Assembly: GCF_003337275.1 (NCBI RefSeq)
Contig: NZ_QPJQ01000004.1
Location: forward strand, 106,184 to 170,183
DNA from: Marinomonas foliarum
Lineage (GTDB): Bacteria; Pseudomonadota; Gammaproteobacteria; Pseudomonadales; Marinomonadaceae
Direction of reading: 5' to 3'
DNA length: 64,000 nt
Shown here: piece after piece, positions 37,603 to 46,301 of the stretch
Position numbering within the stretch: position 1 is the stretch's first letter
How the letters are laid out: the number at the start of each line of letters is the position of its first letter
Made by a program: the position numbers and the translations under genes
The notes under the pieces: model-generated
Told to the model about the DNA's origin: nothing
The model's database searches: none
What the model saw: the letters and a program-made list of their open reading frames with translations, nothing else

Positions 37603-38622
37603 TCACTGCTTGTCATTTGTATTCTCATCATGCTTAGTAGACTGGGCTTGGTCGTCCGTTTGCTGTGTTTGATTATTGCGATAAGCTCGATTGCTCGCCT
37701 GTTGTCGCTGCGGAACCGCCGCGGCCAACCTTGCCTGCCTTTCTGCTTCTTTCTTCGCTTTAGCCTCTTCCACCAAACGCTCTTCATGCGCAATCATTTC
37801 TGGTGTTTCCATCACGTAAGGACCAATCGCACCAGTCCTTACATCATTTAAAAAAACTTCTGCCGCCTTGTGCATATCGACTTTACCGCCAGATCGCAAA
37901 GCGCCTCGCTTGGAACCAATCACCCTTAAGACGTCATATGGATCTGTTGATATATCTTTTAATTTATAGCGAGTCATAAGAGCATCTAAATAATCGGCAA
38001 TAAAGAACTTCAAACCGACTAATGCCACATCTTCGTAATCAATCGCTGTATCTCTAACAGCCCCCGTTACGGCTAAGCGATAACTCGCATCTGGGTTTTC
38101 AATTTTTGGCCATAAAATGCCAGGTGTATCTAATATTTGAAAACCGTTCGTCACTTTCAGTTTTTGTTGAGCCTTTGTTACTGCTGGCTCATCACCTACT
38201 TTTGCGACTCTTCGCCCTAGTAGAGCATTCATTAAACTAGACTTCCCTACGTTTGGAATACCAGCAATCATCGCTCTAATCGGCTTTTCAGCGCTGCCTC
38301 TATGGGGCACCATCTGACTAACCCATTGGCTAATTCGACCAACATCTGCTTTATCTAATGTCGAGAAAGGGTGTGCTAAAACGGTTTCGCTACCGCGCCA
38401 ATGCTCTAACCATAAGTCTAGTCGAGACTTGTCAGCTAAGTCTTTTTTATTAAGTAGACGCAAAACAGGCACGTCACCTCGCAATGTATTCAACATGGGA
38501 TTTTGGCTGGAATCAGGAATACGGGCATCCAACACTTCAATAACGATATCAACTTGCGTCATAACCTCTTCGATTTCTCGACGCGCTTTATTCATGTGCC
38601 CTGGATACCACTGAACGCTCAA
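37603..38622 (-). CDS. ylqF: Ribosome biogenesis GTPase YlqF/RbgA
   Basis: Circularly permuted GTPase that assists late 50S assembly. The permuted motif order is visible: G4 LLNKKDLADKSR first, then G1 GIPNVGKSSLMN, G2 and G3 LDTPGILWPK. The start MSVQWYPGHMNKARREIEE is the family signature. At 339 residues it is longer than Bacillus RbgA because of a basic, glutamine-rich C-terminal tail (about 290-339, QRQQASNRAYRNNQTQQ). It begins a minus-strand operon with the UPF0231 and acidic repeat genes. Confidence 0.95.
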   Translation of the reverse strand: MSVQWYPGHMNKARREIEEVMTQVDIVIEVLDARIPDSSQNPMLNTLRGDVPVLRLLNKKDLADKSRLDLWLEHWRGSETVLAHPFSTLDKADVGRISQWVSQMVPHRGSAEKPIRAMIAGIPNVGKSSLMNALLGRRVAKVGDEPAVTKAQQKLKVTNGFQILDTPGILWPKIENPDASYRLAVTGAVRDTAIDYEDVALVGLKFFIADYLDALMTRYKLKDISTDPYDVLRVIGSKRGALRSGGKVDMHKAAEVFLNDVRTGAIGPYVMETPEMIAHEERLVEEAKAKKEAERQARLAAAVPQRQQASNRAYRNNQTQQTDDQAQSTKHDENTNDKQ

Positions 38623-38744
38623 CCTAACTCTCCCATTTCGACCACGCTTTTTTCGGTGGCGAATTCTACCATAAGTTCGAACAAGATAGAGAAAATACTC
38701 TACTAAGAAAAAGCATTACCTTGTTATGACTATTTTAATACGAT

Positions 38745-38937
38745 GGACGCCTTAAGCCTGACTCAGATCAAGGCGTTACTGTGCCAACAATTTATACTCG
38801 TCCATTCCAGATTAAGTAAAGCAAGGAATCTGCACCTAGCTTAACGCATAGTCTGGTTGTTCTCTCGATCGGGCTGACTTTCTATTCGATTGTCTAAAAG
38901 CCCATTAGCCGAGGCTGTGTGTGGCCTCGGCTTTTTT
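38745..38937 (+). ncRNA. Candidate small RNA between ylqF and acpH
   Basis: The 282-nt gap between two minus-strand genes contains no open frame I can support, yet a textbook plus-strand terminator closes it. Upstream, ACGCCTT and AAGGCGT (about 38757-38775) can form a stem, and ATTCC/GGAAT (about 38804-38829) another. The 5' end is a guess; no convincing sigma70 promoter was found. I do not recognise an Rfam family (it is not 6S, SRP, tmRNA or RNase P RNA). Confidence 0.3.
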
Positions 38938-39504
38938 CATTTCCTCATCTACAAACTTTAATAAATCAGGGTACAGACGCAAGAAAGGCGCTTCCGCCTG
39001 CTTGATGATCTCGTCTAGGTCCTCTACGAAATCGGCCAAATACTCGCCATGTCGCCAACGTCGCATAATAGAGCATATTGCTTTTTCTACCCCTTCAACA
39101 GTTCCTAAATTTGCTAACCAATTTTCGTTTTCCAATGAACGAATCATGCTTTGTAAACGCTCAGGGCAGCGCTCCTTATCCTGGACTAATCCTAATAATG
39201 CCTGATGGCAAAATGTATTTAGCGGTATGACGCTAAAGCGCTCCCAGTATTGTATTAGCCAATAATCCATCACAATATCTTGAACTATCCCTGCAAAGCG
39301 TCGACGCCCTTTTCTTGGTATAGAGCGAAAGGACACACTAGCCTCATGTTTATCCACCATCACATCCACCTTTTGATGTAGACGCCACCCAATCCACAGA
39401 TCAGTATCAAGGCTCTCCACATCGACAGGGAAATCCCCAAGCAAATTACCCACCCAAGATGTATGGGTAATAGAAGCGATATGAAGATGGGCAAAATAAT
39501 TCAT
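38905..39504 (-). CDS. acpH: Acyl carrier protein phosphodiesterase
   Basis: Removes the phosphopantetheine prosthetic group from holo-ACP. From ATG 39504 it begins MNYFAHLHIASI, the family start, and has 199 residues. The HLH and GNLLGDF motifs near the N-terminus and the DIVMDYWLIQYW block (metal-binding Asp of this HD-like fold) match E. coli AcpH. A TTG at 39516 is an alternative start. The gene is alone, with its terminus overlapped by a plus-strand terminator. Confidence 0.9.
   Translation of the reverse strand: MNYFAHLHIASITHTSWVGNLLGDFPVDVESLDTDLWIGWRLHQKVDVMVDKHEASVSFRSIPRKGRRRFAGIVQDIVMDYWLIQYWERFSVIPLNTFCHQALLGLVQDKERCPERLQSMIRSLENENWLANLGTVEGVEKAICSIMRRWRHGEYLADFVEDLDEIIKQAEAPFLRLYPDLLKFVDEEMKKAEATHSLG
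38907..38937 (+). terminator. Plus-strand intrinsic terminator overlapping the acpH 3' end
   Basis: GCCGAGG (38908-38914) pairs with CCTCGGC (38925-38931) and is followed by six T. It points along the plus strand although both flanking genes are on the minus strand; it overlaps the last codons and stop of acpH. Confidence 0.78.
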
Positions 39505-39613
39505 GGTGGCCTGCAAGTTATGGATGTCTGAGTCAAAGCTTATGTGACATTATTATCTAAAAACGCCATCGAATAGCAGTCTTGCTGTCTTTTTGCGCTT
39601 TTTTTTGCAAAAA

Positions 39614-39649
39614 TGACCAATTGTCATCTTTATGGTCAAGATTTAACAT
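39614..39649 (+). promoter_or_regulatory. Promoter of the peptide ABC operon with an overlapping LysR-type site
   Basis: TTGTCA (39621-39626) and TAACAT (39644-39649) are spaced 17 nt. The dyad TGACCAATTGTCA (39614-39626) is a T-N11-A box of the LysR class and overlaps the -35. The LysR gene at the end of this operon is the obvious candidate to bind it. The first gene starts 91 nt downstream. Confidence 0.5.
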
Positions 39650-39739
39650 CTCTCTAGGATTTACATCATATCAAGCCAAGAGCTGTTAGATACAAAACAC
39701 CACACTCGAAAATTCAGCCTACATACGAGATCAAGAACA

Positions 39740-41269
39740 ATGAAGATAAAGGTTATTATAGCCTGTTGTTTGGCTTTACTTTTATACAACAAAGCAGTGG
39801 CAACAACGCTAAAAATAGCCAATGACACTGATCCTGTTTCATTAGATCCTCATGAACAATTATCAGAAAGTACGCTACAGTTTTCTCATCTTGTTTTTGA
39901 CCCATTACTAAGATGGAACAAAAATGGTCAATTTGAACCTCGCCTCGCCACCAAATGGGAACGCATTGACAGCCATACAGTACGTTTTTTCTTAAGAAAG
40001 AATGTTGCATTCAGAACTGGCAACACCTTCTCAGCAAAAGATGTTGTGTACACCATAGAGCGTTTAAAAAAGTCACCTGATTTTCGAGCCATGTTCGACA
40101 CAATAGACAAAGTCATAATGGTTGATGAATACACCATTGATGTACACACCATTTATACCAATCCATTATTGCTCAACATAATGACCTATGTTTTTCCAAT
40201 GGATAAAGCCTTTTATCAAGGGCAAGATCAAATCATTAAGTACGGTGAGACCTTTGCTTCTCGCCACGTATCAGGGACAGGACCTTACATACTAGCAGAA
40301 AGAAAACTAGGCAGTAGCATGGAGCTAACTCGCAACCCCAATTACTGGGATAAAAACTCAGTAGGCAATGCCGACAAGGTGATTCTGACTCCTATTCGAG
40401 CAGATTCCACTCGACTTGCCGCACTGCTTTCTGGGGATGTGGATTTTATCTTTCCTGTTTCCCCAATTGATATCGAACGCGCAAAAAAAGTCTCAGGCAT
40501 TCAACTCGTCACCCTACCAAGCACTCGCATACTATTGCTGCACATGAACCAAAATAGACGTAAAGAATTTCAAGATGTCAGAGTAAGAAAAGCCATCAAC
40601 TTAGCCATAAATCAGGCCCTAATTGTTGATAAAATATTAAAAGGTTACGCGACACCTGCAGGCCAGTTAAGTTCAGACAGGTTTCTAGGCTACATCAACG
40701 ACTTAGAACCAGAGTACAATGTAGACAGAGCATTAAAGCTAATGAAAGAAGCCGGCTACGAAAAAGGCTTCCGTATTAGCATGATGGCACCAAACAACCG
40801 CTACATGAGCGATGAGAAGGTCGCCCAAGCCATTAGCGCCATGCTATCTAGAATAGGCATTACTGTTGACTTAAAAACGCTACCTAAAGCGCAATACTTT
40901 AAGGAATACGATAATCGTAGCGCAGACATGATGATGCTTGGCTGGCAATCGGACACGATGGATTCAAATAATTTATTTGAATTTATTATTGCTTGCCCAG
41001 ATGCCAATACAGGCATGGGCGCTTATAATGCCAGTGAATATTGTAGGCCTGAAATCGATGCGGATATCCGCCAAGCAAACAGAGAAATGAATCCAGAGAG
41101 ACGCCTGCGCCTTTTACAACAAATCGAACGGAAAATTTATGACGATGCAGCTGTCGTGCCTCTTTACTGGCAATCTCTTACTTGGGCCGCCAAAGGCAAC
41201 GTTAATATAAATGACATAGTCAATGATCAAAATTACCCGCACATAGGAGATCTATTCATTGAAGAATAG
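39740..41269 (+). CDS. Peptide ABC transporter substrate-binding protein (DppA-like)
   Basis: Periplasmic receptor of a dipeptide/oligopeptide importer (SBP family 5). The 509-residue protein has a signal peptide ending near AVA (residue 21). The family block LATKWERIDSHTVRFFLRKNVAFRTG and the FSAKDVVYTIERL motif are clear, as are GTGPYIL and NPNYWDK. The ligand class is probably short peptides but related proteins bind nickel, glutathione or haem. It is the first gene of a five-gene transport operon and lies 75 nt before the permease. Confidence 0.93.
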   Translation: MKIKVIIACCLALLLYNKAVATTLKIANDTDPVSLDPHEQLSESTLQFSHLVFDPLLRWNKNGQFEPRLATKWERIDSHTVRFFLRKNVAFRTGNTFSAKDVVYTIERLKKSPDFRAMFDTIDKVIMVDEYTIDVHTIYTNPLLLNIMTYVFPMDKAFYQGQDQIIKYGETFASRHVSGTGPYILAERKLGSSMELTRNPNYWDKNSVGNADKVILTPIRADSTRLAALLSGDVDFIFPVSPIDIERAKKVSGIQLVTLPSTRILLLHMNQNRRKEFQDVRVRKAINLAINQALIVDKILKGYATPAGQLSSDRFLGYINDLEPEYNVDRALKLMKEAGYEKGFRISMMAPNNRYMSDEKVAQAISAMLSRIGITVDLKTLPKAQYFKEYDNRSADMMMLGWQSDTMDSNNLFEFIIACPDANTGMGAYNASEYCRPEIDADIRQANREMNPERRLRLLQQIERKIYDDAAVVPLYWQSLTWAAKGNVNINDIVNDQNYPHIGDLFIEE

Positions 41270-41344
41270 AAAGTACACCAGACGAATTAAAGGTATGCAG
41301 CCCCTAAAAACCGCCTTAATGAAATGTGGACATATAACCTTCCT

Positions 41345-42325
41345 ATGCTGATTTTTTTACTCCGCCGCTTACTACAAGCTTGCTTTGTCATGATCATTAT
41401 CAGTGTGATTAGTTTCTCTATTCAGGACAAACTAGGCGATCCAGTACAGCAAATGGTGGGAATGACAGTATCACCAGAAGAACGCAATCAGTTACGTAAC
41501 GAACTGGGCCTAAATGATGGTTTTCTCGTTCAATATTGGCGTTTTGCAAAGGGTGCAGTACATGGCGACCTCGGCACATCTTATTACTACAAAGAACCTG
41601 CGCTTGATGTGATTTTGGAAAAACTACCAGCCACTTTAGAACTGGCTTTTTGTGCAATATTAATTGTGATATTAATTGCCACGCCATGTGGGGTGCTCGC
41701 TGCGATTAAACCCAAACACATTCTCTCAAGATTACTCATGCTGATCAGCTCCATTGGTCTTTCGGTACCTATCTTCATTGTTGCTATTCTGATGGTTTAT
41801 ATTTTTTCAATAGAGCTCAATATAGCTCCTAGCTTTGGCAGAGGGCAGACAACAGAGTTCTTTGGTTTTTGGGAAAGTGGACTATTTAACAAAGACGGAC
41901 TTAGTCATCTACTACTGCCGAGCCTATCATTGTCAATTGCATTAATGCCTATTTTCGTTCGCTTAATCCGCGCTGAGATGATGGATGTCTTACAATCTGA
42001 ATACATACGTTTTGCTTGGTCAAAAGGCTTGTCTGCGCGACGCATTTATTTCATTCACGCACTGAAAAACACTATGCTCCCCGTGATTACAGTTGGCGGC
42101 ATTCAGGCTGGCACCTTAGTGGCTTATACTATTCTCACAGAAACCATTTTCCAGTGGCCCGGCATGGGTTTTCTGTTCATGGACGCTGTCAGTCGAGTTG
42201 ATACACCATTAGTTTCTGCGTATTTAATTGTGGTAGGAGGCATTTTCGTTATCACAAATACCTTTGTTGATTTGATTTATGGGTTATTCAATCCAACAGT
42301 ACGCTTAGCGAGTCATGGTCTATGA
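41345..42325 (+). CDS. Peptide ABC transporter permease (DppB-like)
   Basis: First inner-membrane permease of the importer, about six membrane segments. From ATG 41345 (MLIFLLRRLLQAC) it has 326 residues. The EAA-loop near the C-terminus (FAWSKGLSARRIYFIHALKN) contacts the ATPases, and LPSLSLSIALMPIFVRLIRAEM is conserved. An ATG at 41324 would add MWTYNLP; neither start has a strong ribosome site, and 41345 is chosen because the family normally begins with this hydrophobic FLLRRLLQ. It overlaps the next permease gene by 4 nt. Confidence 0.92.
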   Translation: MLIFLLRRLLQACFVMIIISVISFSIQDKLGDPVQQMVGMTVSPEERNQLRNELGLNDGFLVQYWRFAKGAVHGDLGTSYYYKEPALDVILEKLPATLELAFCAILIVILIATPCGVLAAIKPKHILSRLLMLISSIGLSVPIFIVAILMVYIFSIELNIAPSFGRGQTTEFFGFWESGLFNKDGLSHLLLPSLSLSIALMPIFVRLIRAEMMDVLQSEYIRFAWSKGLSARRIYFIHALKNTMLPVITVGGIQAGTLVAYTILTETIFQWPGMGFLFMDAVSRVDTPLVSAYLIVVGGIFVITNTFVDLIYGLFNPTVRLASHGL

Positions 42326-43260
42326 AGCCCATCAAGAAAGACCTCATTCACCCTATTCCGGGCAGTCGTTGGAATCATATTTTATCAGGTGTTGTAGGCG
42401 ACAAGCTTGCGATGCTAGCGCTTATTATCTTTGTTTTCTATTGCCTTATTGCCTTACTAGCACCTTTAGTCGCCCCCTATGACGTTTCAGATCCCGCCTT
42501 TATGGATCTTATGAACTCTGAGATTCCTCCAAGCTGGATCAGTGGAAATAGTCAGTTTTTATTAGGCACTGATGCCCAAGGCCGAGATTTACTGTCCGTG
42601 ATTTTATACGGTACACGGCTGTCACTAACTATAGGCATTTGTGCTGTTCTGATTCAGGTAACACTTGGCATCTGCATTGGCCTAGTTGCTGGCTATTTAG
42701 GTGGCCGTATAGATAACTTTCTCATGCGCTGTGCAGATATTCAGCTGTCTTTTTCAAATATGATGGTAGCCATTGTCTTTTTAGCCATTTTCCAGTCTTT
42801 GTTCGGCATGGCCCGATATCAACAGCTGGCTATGATCATTCTTATTCTTGTTATTGGTTTAACAGAGTGGCCTCTATTTGCCAGAACTATTCGCGCCTCG
42901 GTACTAGCCGAAAAACAGCAAGAGTATGTGGATGCTGCAAGGGTCATGGGAATAAGCTCGAAACGCATCATGTTCAGACATATTTTGCCCAACACTTTGT
43001 CACCTATTTTGGTGATTTTCACGGTACAAATTGCCAACGCCATTGTAGCTGAAGCTGCCCTGTCCTTTTTAGGATTAGGTATGCCTGCGACTGAACCGTC
43101 GCTGGGCTCACTTATTTCAGAGGGTTTTGCCTATATGTTCGCCGGCTCATGGTGGATATGCGTCATCCCAAGTATCACGCTCATTATTTTGATATTGGCC
43201 ATGAATCTTCTAGGGGACTGGTTGCGCGATCATTTAAATCCAAGGGCGTACAAAGACTAA
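42322..43260 (+). CDS. Peptide ABC transporter permease (DppC-like)
   Basis: Second permease, 312 residues. The N-terminal cytoplasmic part precedes the first helix (LAMLALIIFVFYCLIALLAPL) and the typical FLLGTDAQGRDLLSVILYGTRLSL block. The EAA loop is DAARVMGISSKRIMFRHILPN, and the SLGSLISEG motif near the end is standard. ATGA overlap with the previous gene implies translational coupling. Confidence 0.94.
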   Translation: MKPIKKDLIHPIPGSRWNHILSGVVGDKLAMLALIIFVFYCLIALLAPLVAPYDVSDPAFMDLMNSEIPPSWISGNSQFLLGTDAQGRDLLSVILYGTRLSLTIGICAVLIQVTLGICIGLVAGYLGGRIDNFLMRCADIQLSFSNMMVAIVFLAIFQSLFGMARYQQLAMIILILVIGLTEWPLFARTIRASVLAEKQQEYVDAARVMGISSKRIMFRHILPNTLSPILVIFTVQIANAIVAEAALSFLGLGMPATEPSLGSLISEGFAYMFAGSWWICVIPSITLIILILAMNLLGDWLRDHLNPRAYKD

Positions 43261-43261
43261 T

Positions 43262-44260
43262 ATGAATTTACTCAGCGTCAGCAATCTAAACGTCAATTTT
43301 CATATGAAGAAGCGAGAACTCGCTGCCCTTATTGACGTCAGTTTCACACTCAATCGCGGCGAAAGAATCGCCATTGTTGGAGAATCAGGAGCCGGTAAGT
43401 CAATCCTCGGATTTTCCATCGTCAATTTGATTAGCAAGCCAGGTTACATAGAATCTGGCTCGATCAAACTAGAAAACAAAGAACTGACGACAATGAATCT
43501 GCGACAGTTACAGGAAGTTCGTGGCAAACGCATCGCGATGATATTTCAAGATCCTATGATGACGCTGAACCCGGTGCTTACTATAGGCAATCAGCTAGTT
43601 GAAACTATTCGCAGCCACACCAACATTTCTTACAAAGACGCACGTAACATTGCTATTGAAAAGCTTCATAATGTCCAAATAGCATCACCCGAAAAACGTT
43701 TTGATCAATACCCCCATGAATTATCTGGCGGCATGAGACAGCGAGTTATAATTGCTTCTGTCTTATTGCTGAACCCCGACATCATCATTGCTGATGAGCC
43801 AACTACGGCTCTGGATGTCACCATTCAAGCAGAAATACTACAACTGCTTTTAACCATTTGCCAAGACAACGGAGTCGCTCTGGTTCTGATTAGTCATGAC
43901 CTTGGCGTGGTTTCAAAAGTCGCTGAACGCACCTTAGTCATGTATGCCGGTCACATAGTGGAAGAAGGACCTACCCTGGAAATAATCAACGATCCGCAAC
44001 ACCCTTACACCCAAGGCTTGTTGAATGCGCTTCCTCAGATGACCATTCCTGGCCAGCGCCTTAATCAGATACAAGGCAGCATGCCATCATTGGCGGAGCG
44101 CCCTTCGGGCTGTGCATTTCATCCTCGCTGCCCTTATGCAACTCAAAAATGCAAACAAGAACAGCCACAGTTTATCTACAGCGGCGTGTCCAGTGTGGCC
44201 TGCTTTATTATAGAAGACATGTTGAATGAATTTACTGATACCGATAAGGAGGCCTTGTAA
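43262..44260 (+). CDS. Peptide ABC transporter ATP-binding protein (DppD-like)
   Basis: First ATPase, 332 residues. Walker A GESGAGKSILG, Q-loop IFQDPMMTLNP, signature LSGGMRQRV, Walker B IIIADEPTTALD and H-loop LISHDLG are complete. The C-terminal oligopeptide-transport extension has RPSGCAFHPRCPYATQKC, a cysteine set seen in this subfamily. It begins 1 nt after the permease stop. Confidence 0.94.
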   Translation: MNLLSVSNLNVNFHMKKRELAALIDVSFTLNRGERIAIVGESGAGKSILGFSIVNLISKPGYIESGSIKLENKELTTMNLRQLQEVRGKRIAMIFQDPMMTLNPVLTIGNQLVETIRSHTNISYKDARNIAIEKLHNVQIASPEKRFDQYPHELSGGMRQRVIIASVLLLNPDIIIADEPTTALDVTIQAEILQLLLTICQDNGVALVLISHDLGVVSKVAERTLVMYAGHIVEEGPTLEIINDPQHPYTQGLLNALPQMTIPGQRLNQIQGSMPSLAERPSGCAFHPRCPYATQKCKQEQPQFIYSGVSSVACFIIEDMLNEFTDTDKEAL

Positions 44261-45270
44261 TGCCAACACCTCTTATTCAAATCAGTGGCTTAGAAAAAGC
44301 CTTTTCAACAAATGAAAGTTGGCTCGGGCAATGGCGCCTTCGCCAAGGCAAATTAGCGAGGCATAAAGAAAGTGTTCATGCGCTCAACGGTGTAAACCTG
44401 ACTATTAACCAAGGTGAAACCTTATGTGTTGTTGGTGAGACTGGGTGTGGTAAATCAACACTAGCTCGCGTCATTATGGGACTAACGTCTCCCAGTGCTG
44501 GTGAAATCCATTACCTAGATCAGCGCATTGATCAGCTAAACAATCGTCAACGCATGTTTTTTAGACGTCGTATGCAAATGGTTTTTCAGAACCCTTATGC
44601 GTCCTTAAACCCTAGAATGACGGTGTATCAGACACTCAGCGAACCTATTTCATTTCACAATCCACAATTATCACAATCGAGCGTGGATGAAAAAATCGAT
44701 GAGCTTTTGGAATCTGTTGGTATCTCTGCTTCAAGCTCTGACCGCTACCCTCATGAGTTTTCTGGTGGACAACGTCAGCGAATCAGCTTGGCTCGCGCTC
44801 TATCGGTTGAACCGGATTTCATTGTTGCGGACGAACCGCTTTCTGCACTAGATGTATCAGTACAAGCACAAGTGCTCAATTTGATGATGGATAAACAAGA
44901 GGAACACAACCTCAGCTATCTTTTTATTACCCATGATTTAGCCGTTGTCGAGCATTTTGCGACCCGAGTCGCTGTCATGTATCTAGGAAGAATTTGTGAG
45001 TTATCTCCAACTAAAACCCTATTTAGCTCGCCAAAACACCCTTACACTCAGGCACTGCTATCCGCCATTCCAAGACTGGATAGTAATACAGCTCAACCTA
45101 TTCGTTTAATTGGCGAAGTACCAACACCAACAGAGAAACCAATAGGATGTGTTTTTCAGGCTCGCTGCCCCTATGCGAATCAGCGCTGCTATGAATCTTC
45201 CCCTAGCATGACATTACAAAGTGATGGCAGTAGTGTGGCTTGCCATGCTATTGAAGAGGGTCGACTATGA
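44260..45270 (+). CDS. Peptide ABC transporter ATP-binding protein (DppF-like)
   Basis: Second ATPase, 336 residues, overlapping dppD-like by one base (TAATG). Walker A GETGCGKSTLAR, Q-loop VFQNPYASLNPRM, signature FSGGQRQRISLARAL, Walker B FIVADEPLSALD and H-loop FITHDLA are intact. The C-terminal Cys motif PIGCVFQARCPYANQRC matches the family. It probably forms a heterodimer with the preceding ATPase. Confidence 0.94.
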   Translation: MPTPLIQISGLEKAFSTNESWLGQWRLRQGKLARHKESVHALNGVNLTINQGETLCVVGETGCGKSTLARVIMGLTSPSAGEIHYLDQRIDQLNNRQRMFFRRRMQMVFQNPYASLNPRMTVYQTLSEPISFHNPQLSQSSVDEKIDELLESVGISASSSDRYPHEFSGGQRQRISLARALSVEPDFIVADEPLSALDVSVQAQVLNLMMDKQEEHNLSYLFITHDLAVVEHFATRVAVMYLGRICELSPTKTLFSSPKHPYTQALLSAIPRLDSNTAQPIRLIGEVPTPTEKPIGCVFQARCPYANQRCYESSPSMTLQSDGSSVACHAIEEGRL

Positions 45271-45319
45271 TTCTCCTATTTACACTGCGTTTTATGTCTT
45301 CTGGTCGTCAGGAGGCTCC

Positions 45320-46255
45320 ATGGAAATAAGATGGCTTGAAGACTTTATCGCACTTGCGAAAACTCGTCACTTTTCACGCGCGGCAGATGAACAAAACGTT
45401 ACCCAACCGACATTCAGTCGACGCATTAAACTGCTTGAAGAAGAGATGCGCGTTACTTTGATCGACCGTAATACTTTGCCGTTATCATTGACACCAGCAG
45501 GCGAAGTCTTTCTGCAGAGTGCAGAGCTCATCACAAGGCAATTAAGAGATACGAAAGAGCGTTGCCAAGAAATTCGTAAGCAAGAAGAGTCTCAAATACG
45601 TTTTGTCACTACGCAAACCTTGTTCCTTAGTTTTTATAAAGAAGTAATAGAACCTTTTTGCCAACAAATCGATATGGAGCTCGACATTAATATGAAGTCC
45701 AGCTCTTGGCTTGGCATTGATTTCGTAAACTCTTTAATGGATCAGCAATGCGACATTATGCTGTGTTATTGGCACCCTGCCATCAACTTCATCAGAGCGC
45801 TTGATGACGAACAGTATGATCATATTGTTATCGCCCAAGAAACCCTCATTCCATGTAGTGCAACCGATGCCAGTGGCGAACCAAAATTCACGCTGCCGGG
45901 CGCCAAGCGTAAACCTTTGCCCTATATTGGCTATTATGAAAATTCATTCTTGCAGCCTGTTATTCACCATCATCTGCAACGCCAACGTGAAATCCCTCAG
46001 CTACAAACACTATCGGAGAACTATCACTCGGTGAGTATTAAAGCCATGGTTAAAGAAGGCTATGGTGTCGGCTGGATCCCCAAACGTCTCATGCTAGATA
46101 CATTAAACTATGGCAAAGTGGCTTTGGCAGGAGAAGAGAATTGGAATATTCCGCTCGAAATACGCCTGTATCGATCTAGGTTCAACCAAAACCCCAACCT
46201 AAATCAATTTTGGGAAGCGATAAAGAACAAAGTCGCCCGTAACGGATCACTCTAG
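45320..46255 (+). CDS. LysR-type regulator of the peptide transporter operon
   Basis: The start ATG 45320 (MEIRWLEDFIALAKTRHF) is fixed by a strong AGGAGG 8 nt upstream; the longer open frame has no support. The 311-residue protein carries the LysR helix-turn-helix (FSRAADEQNVTQPTFSRRIKLLEEEM) and a shortened effector domain. It is the last gene of the operon, 49 nt after the ATPase gene, so it probably controls its own operon through the T-N11-A site at 39614-39626. The effector is unknown. Confidence 0.92.
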   Translation: MEIRWLEDFIALAKTRHFSRAADEQNVTQPTFSRRIKLLEEEMRVTLIDRNTLPLSLTPAGEVFLQSAELITRQLRDTKERCQEIRKQEESQIRFVTTQTLFLSFYKEVIEPFCQQIDMELDINMKSSSWLGIDFVNSLMDQQCDIMLCYWHPAINFIRALDDEQYDHIVIAQETLIPCSATDASGEPKFTLPGAKRKPLPYIGYYENSFLQPVIHHHLQRQREIPQLQTLSENYHSVSIKAMVKEGYGVGWIPKRLMLDTLNYGKVALAGEENWNIPLEIRLYRSRFNQNPNLNQFWEAIKNKVARNGSL

Positions 46256-46301
46256 ATCAGGCCGCTACGGGGCTTTTATAGGTTGATTCGTGGTCACAGC
46301 C

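Noticed and set aside
38745..38937. 6S, SRP or RNase P RNA in the 38.7-38.9 kb gap
   Set aside because: The conserved cores of these RNAs are absent.
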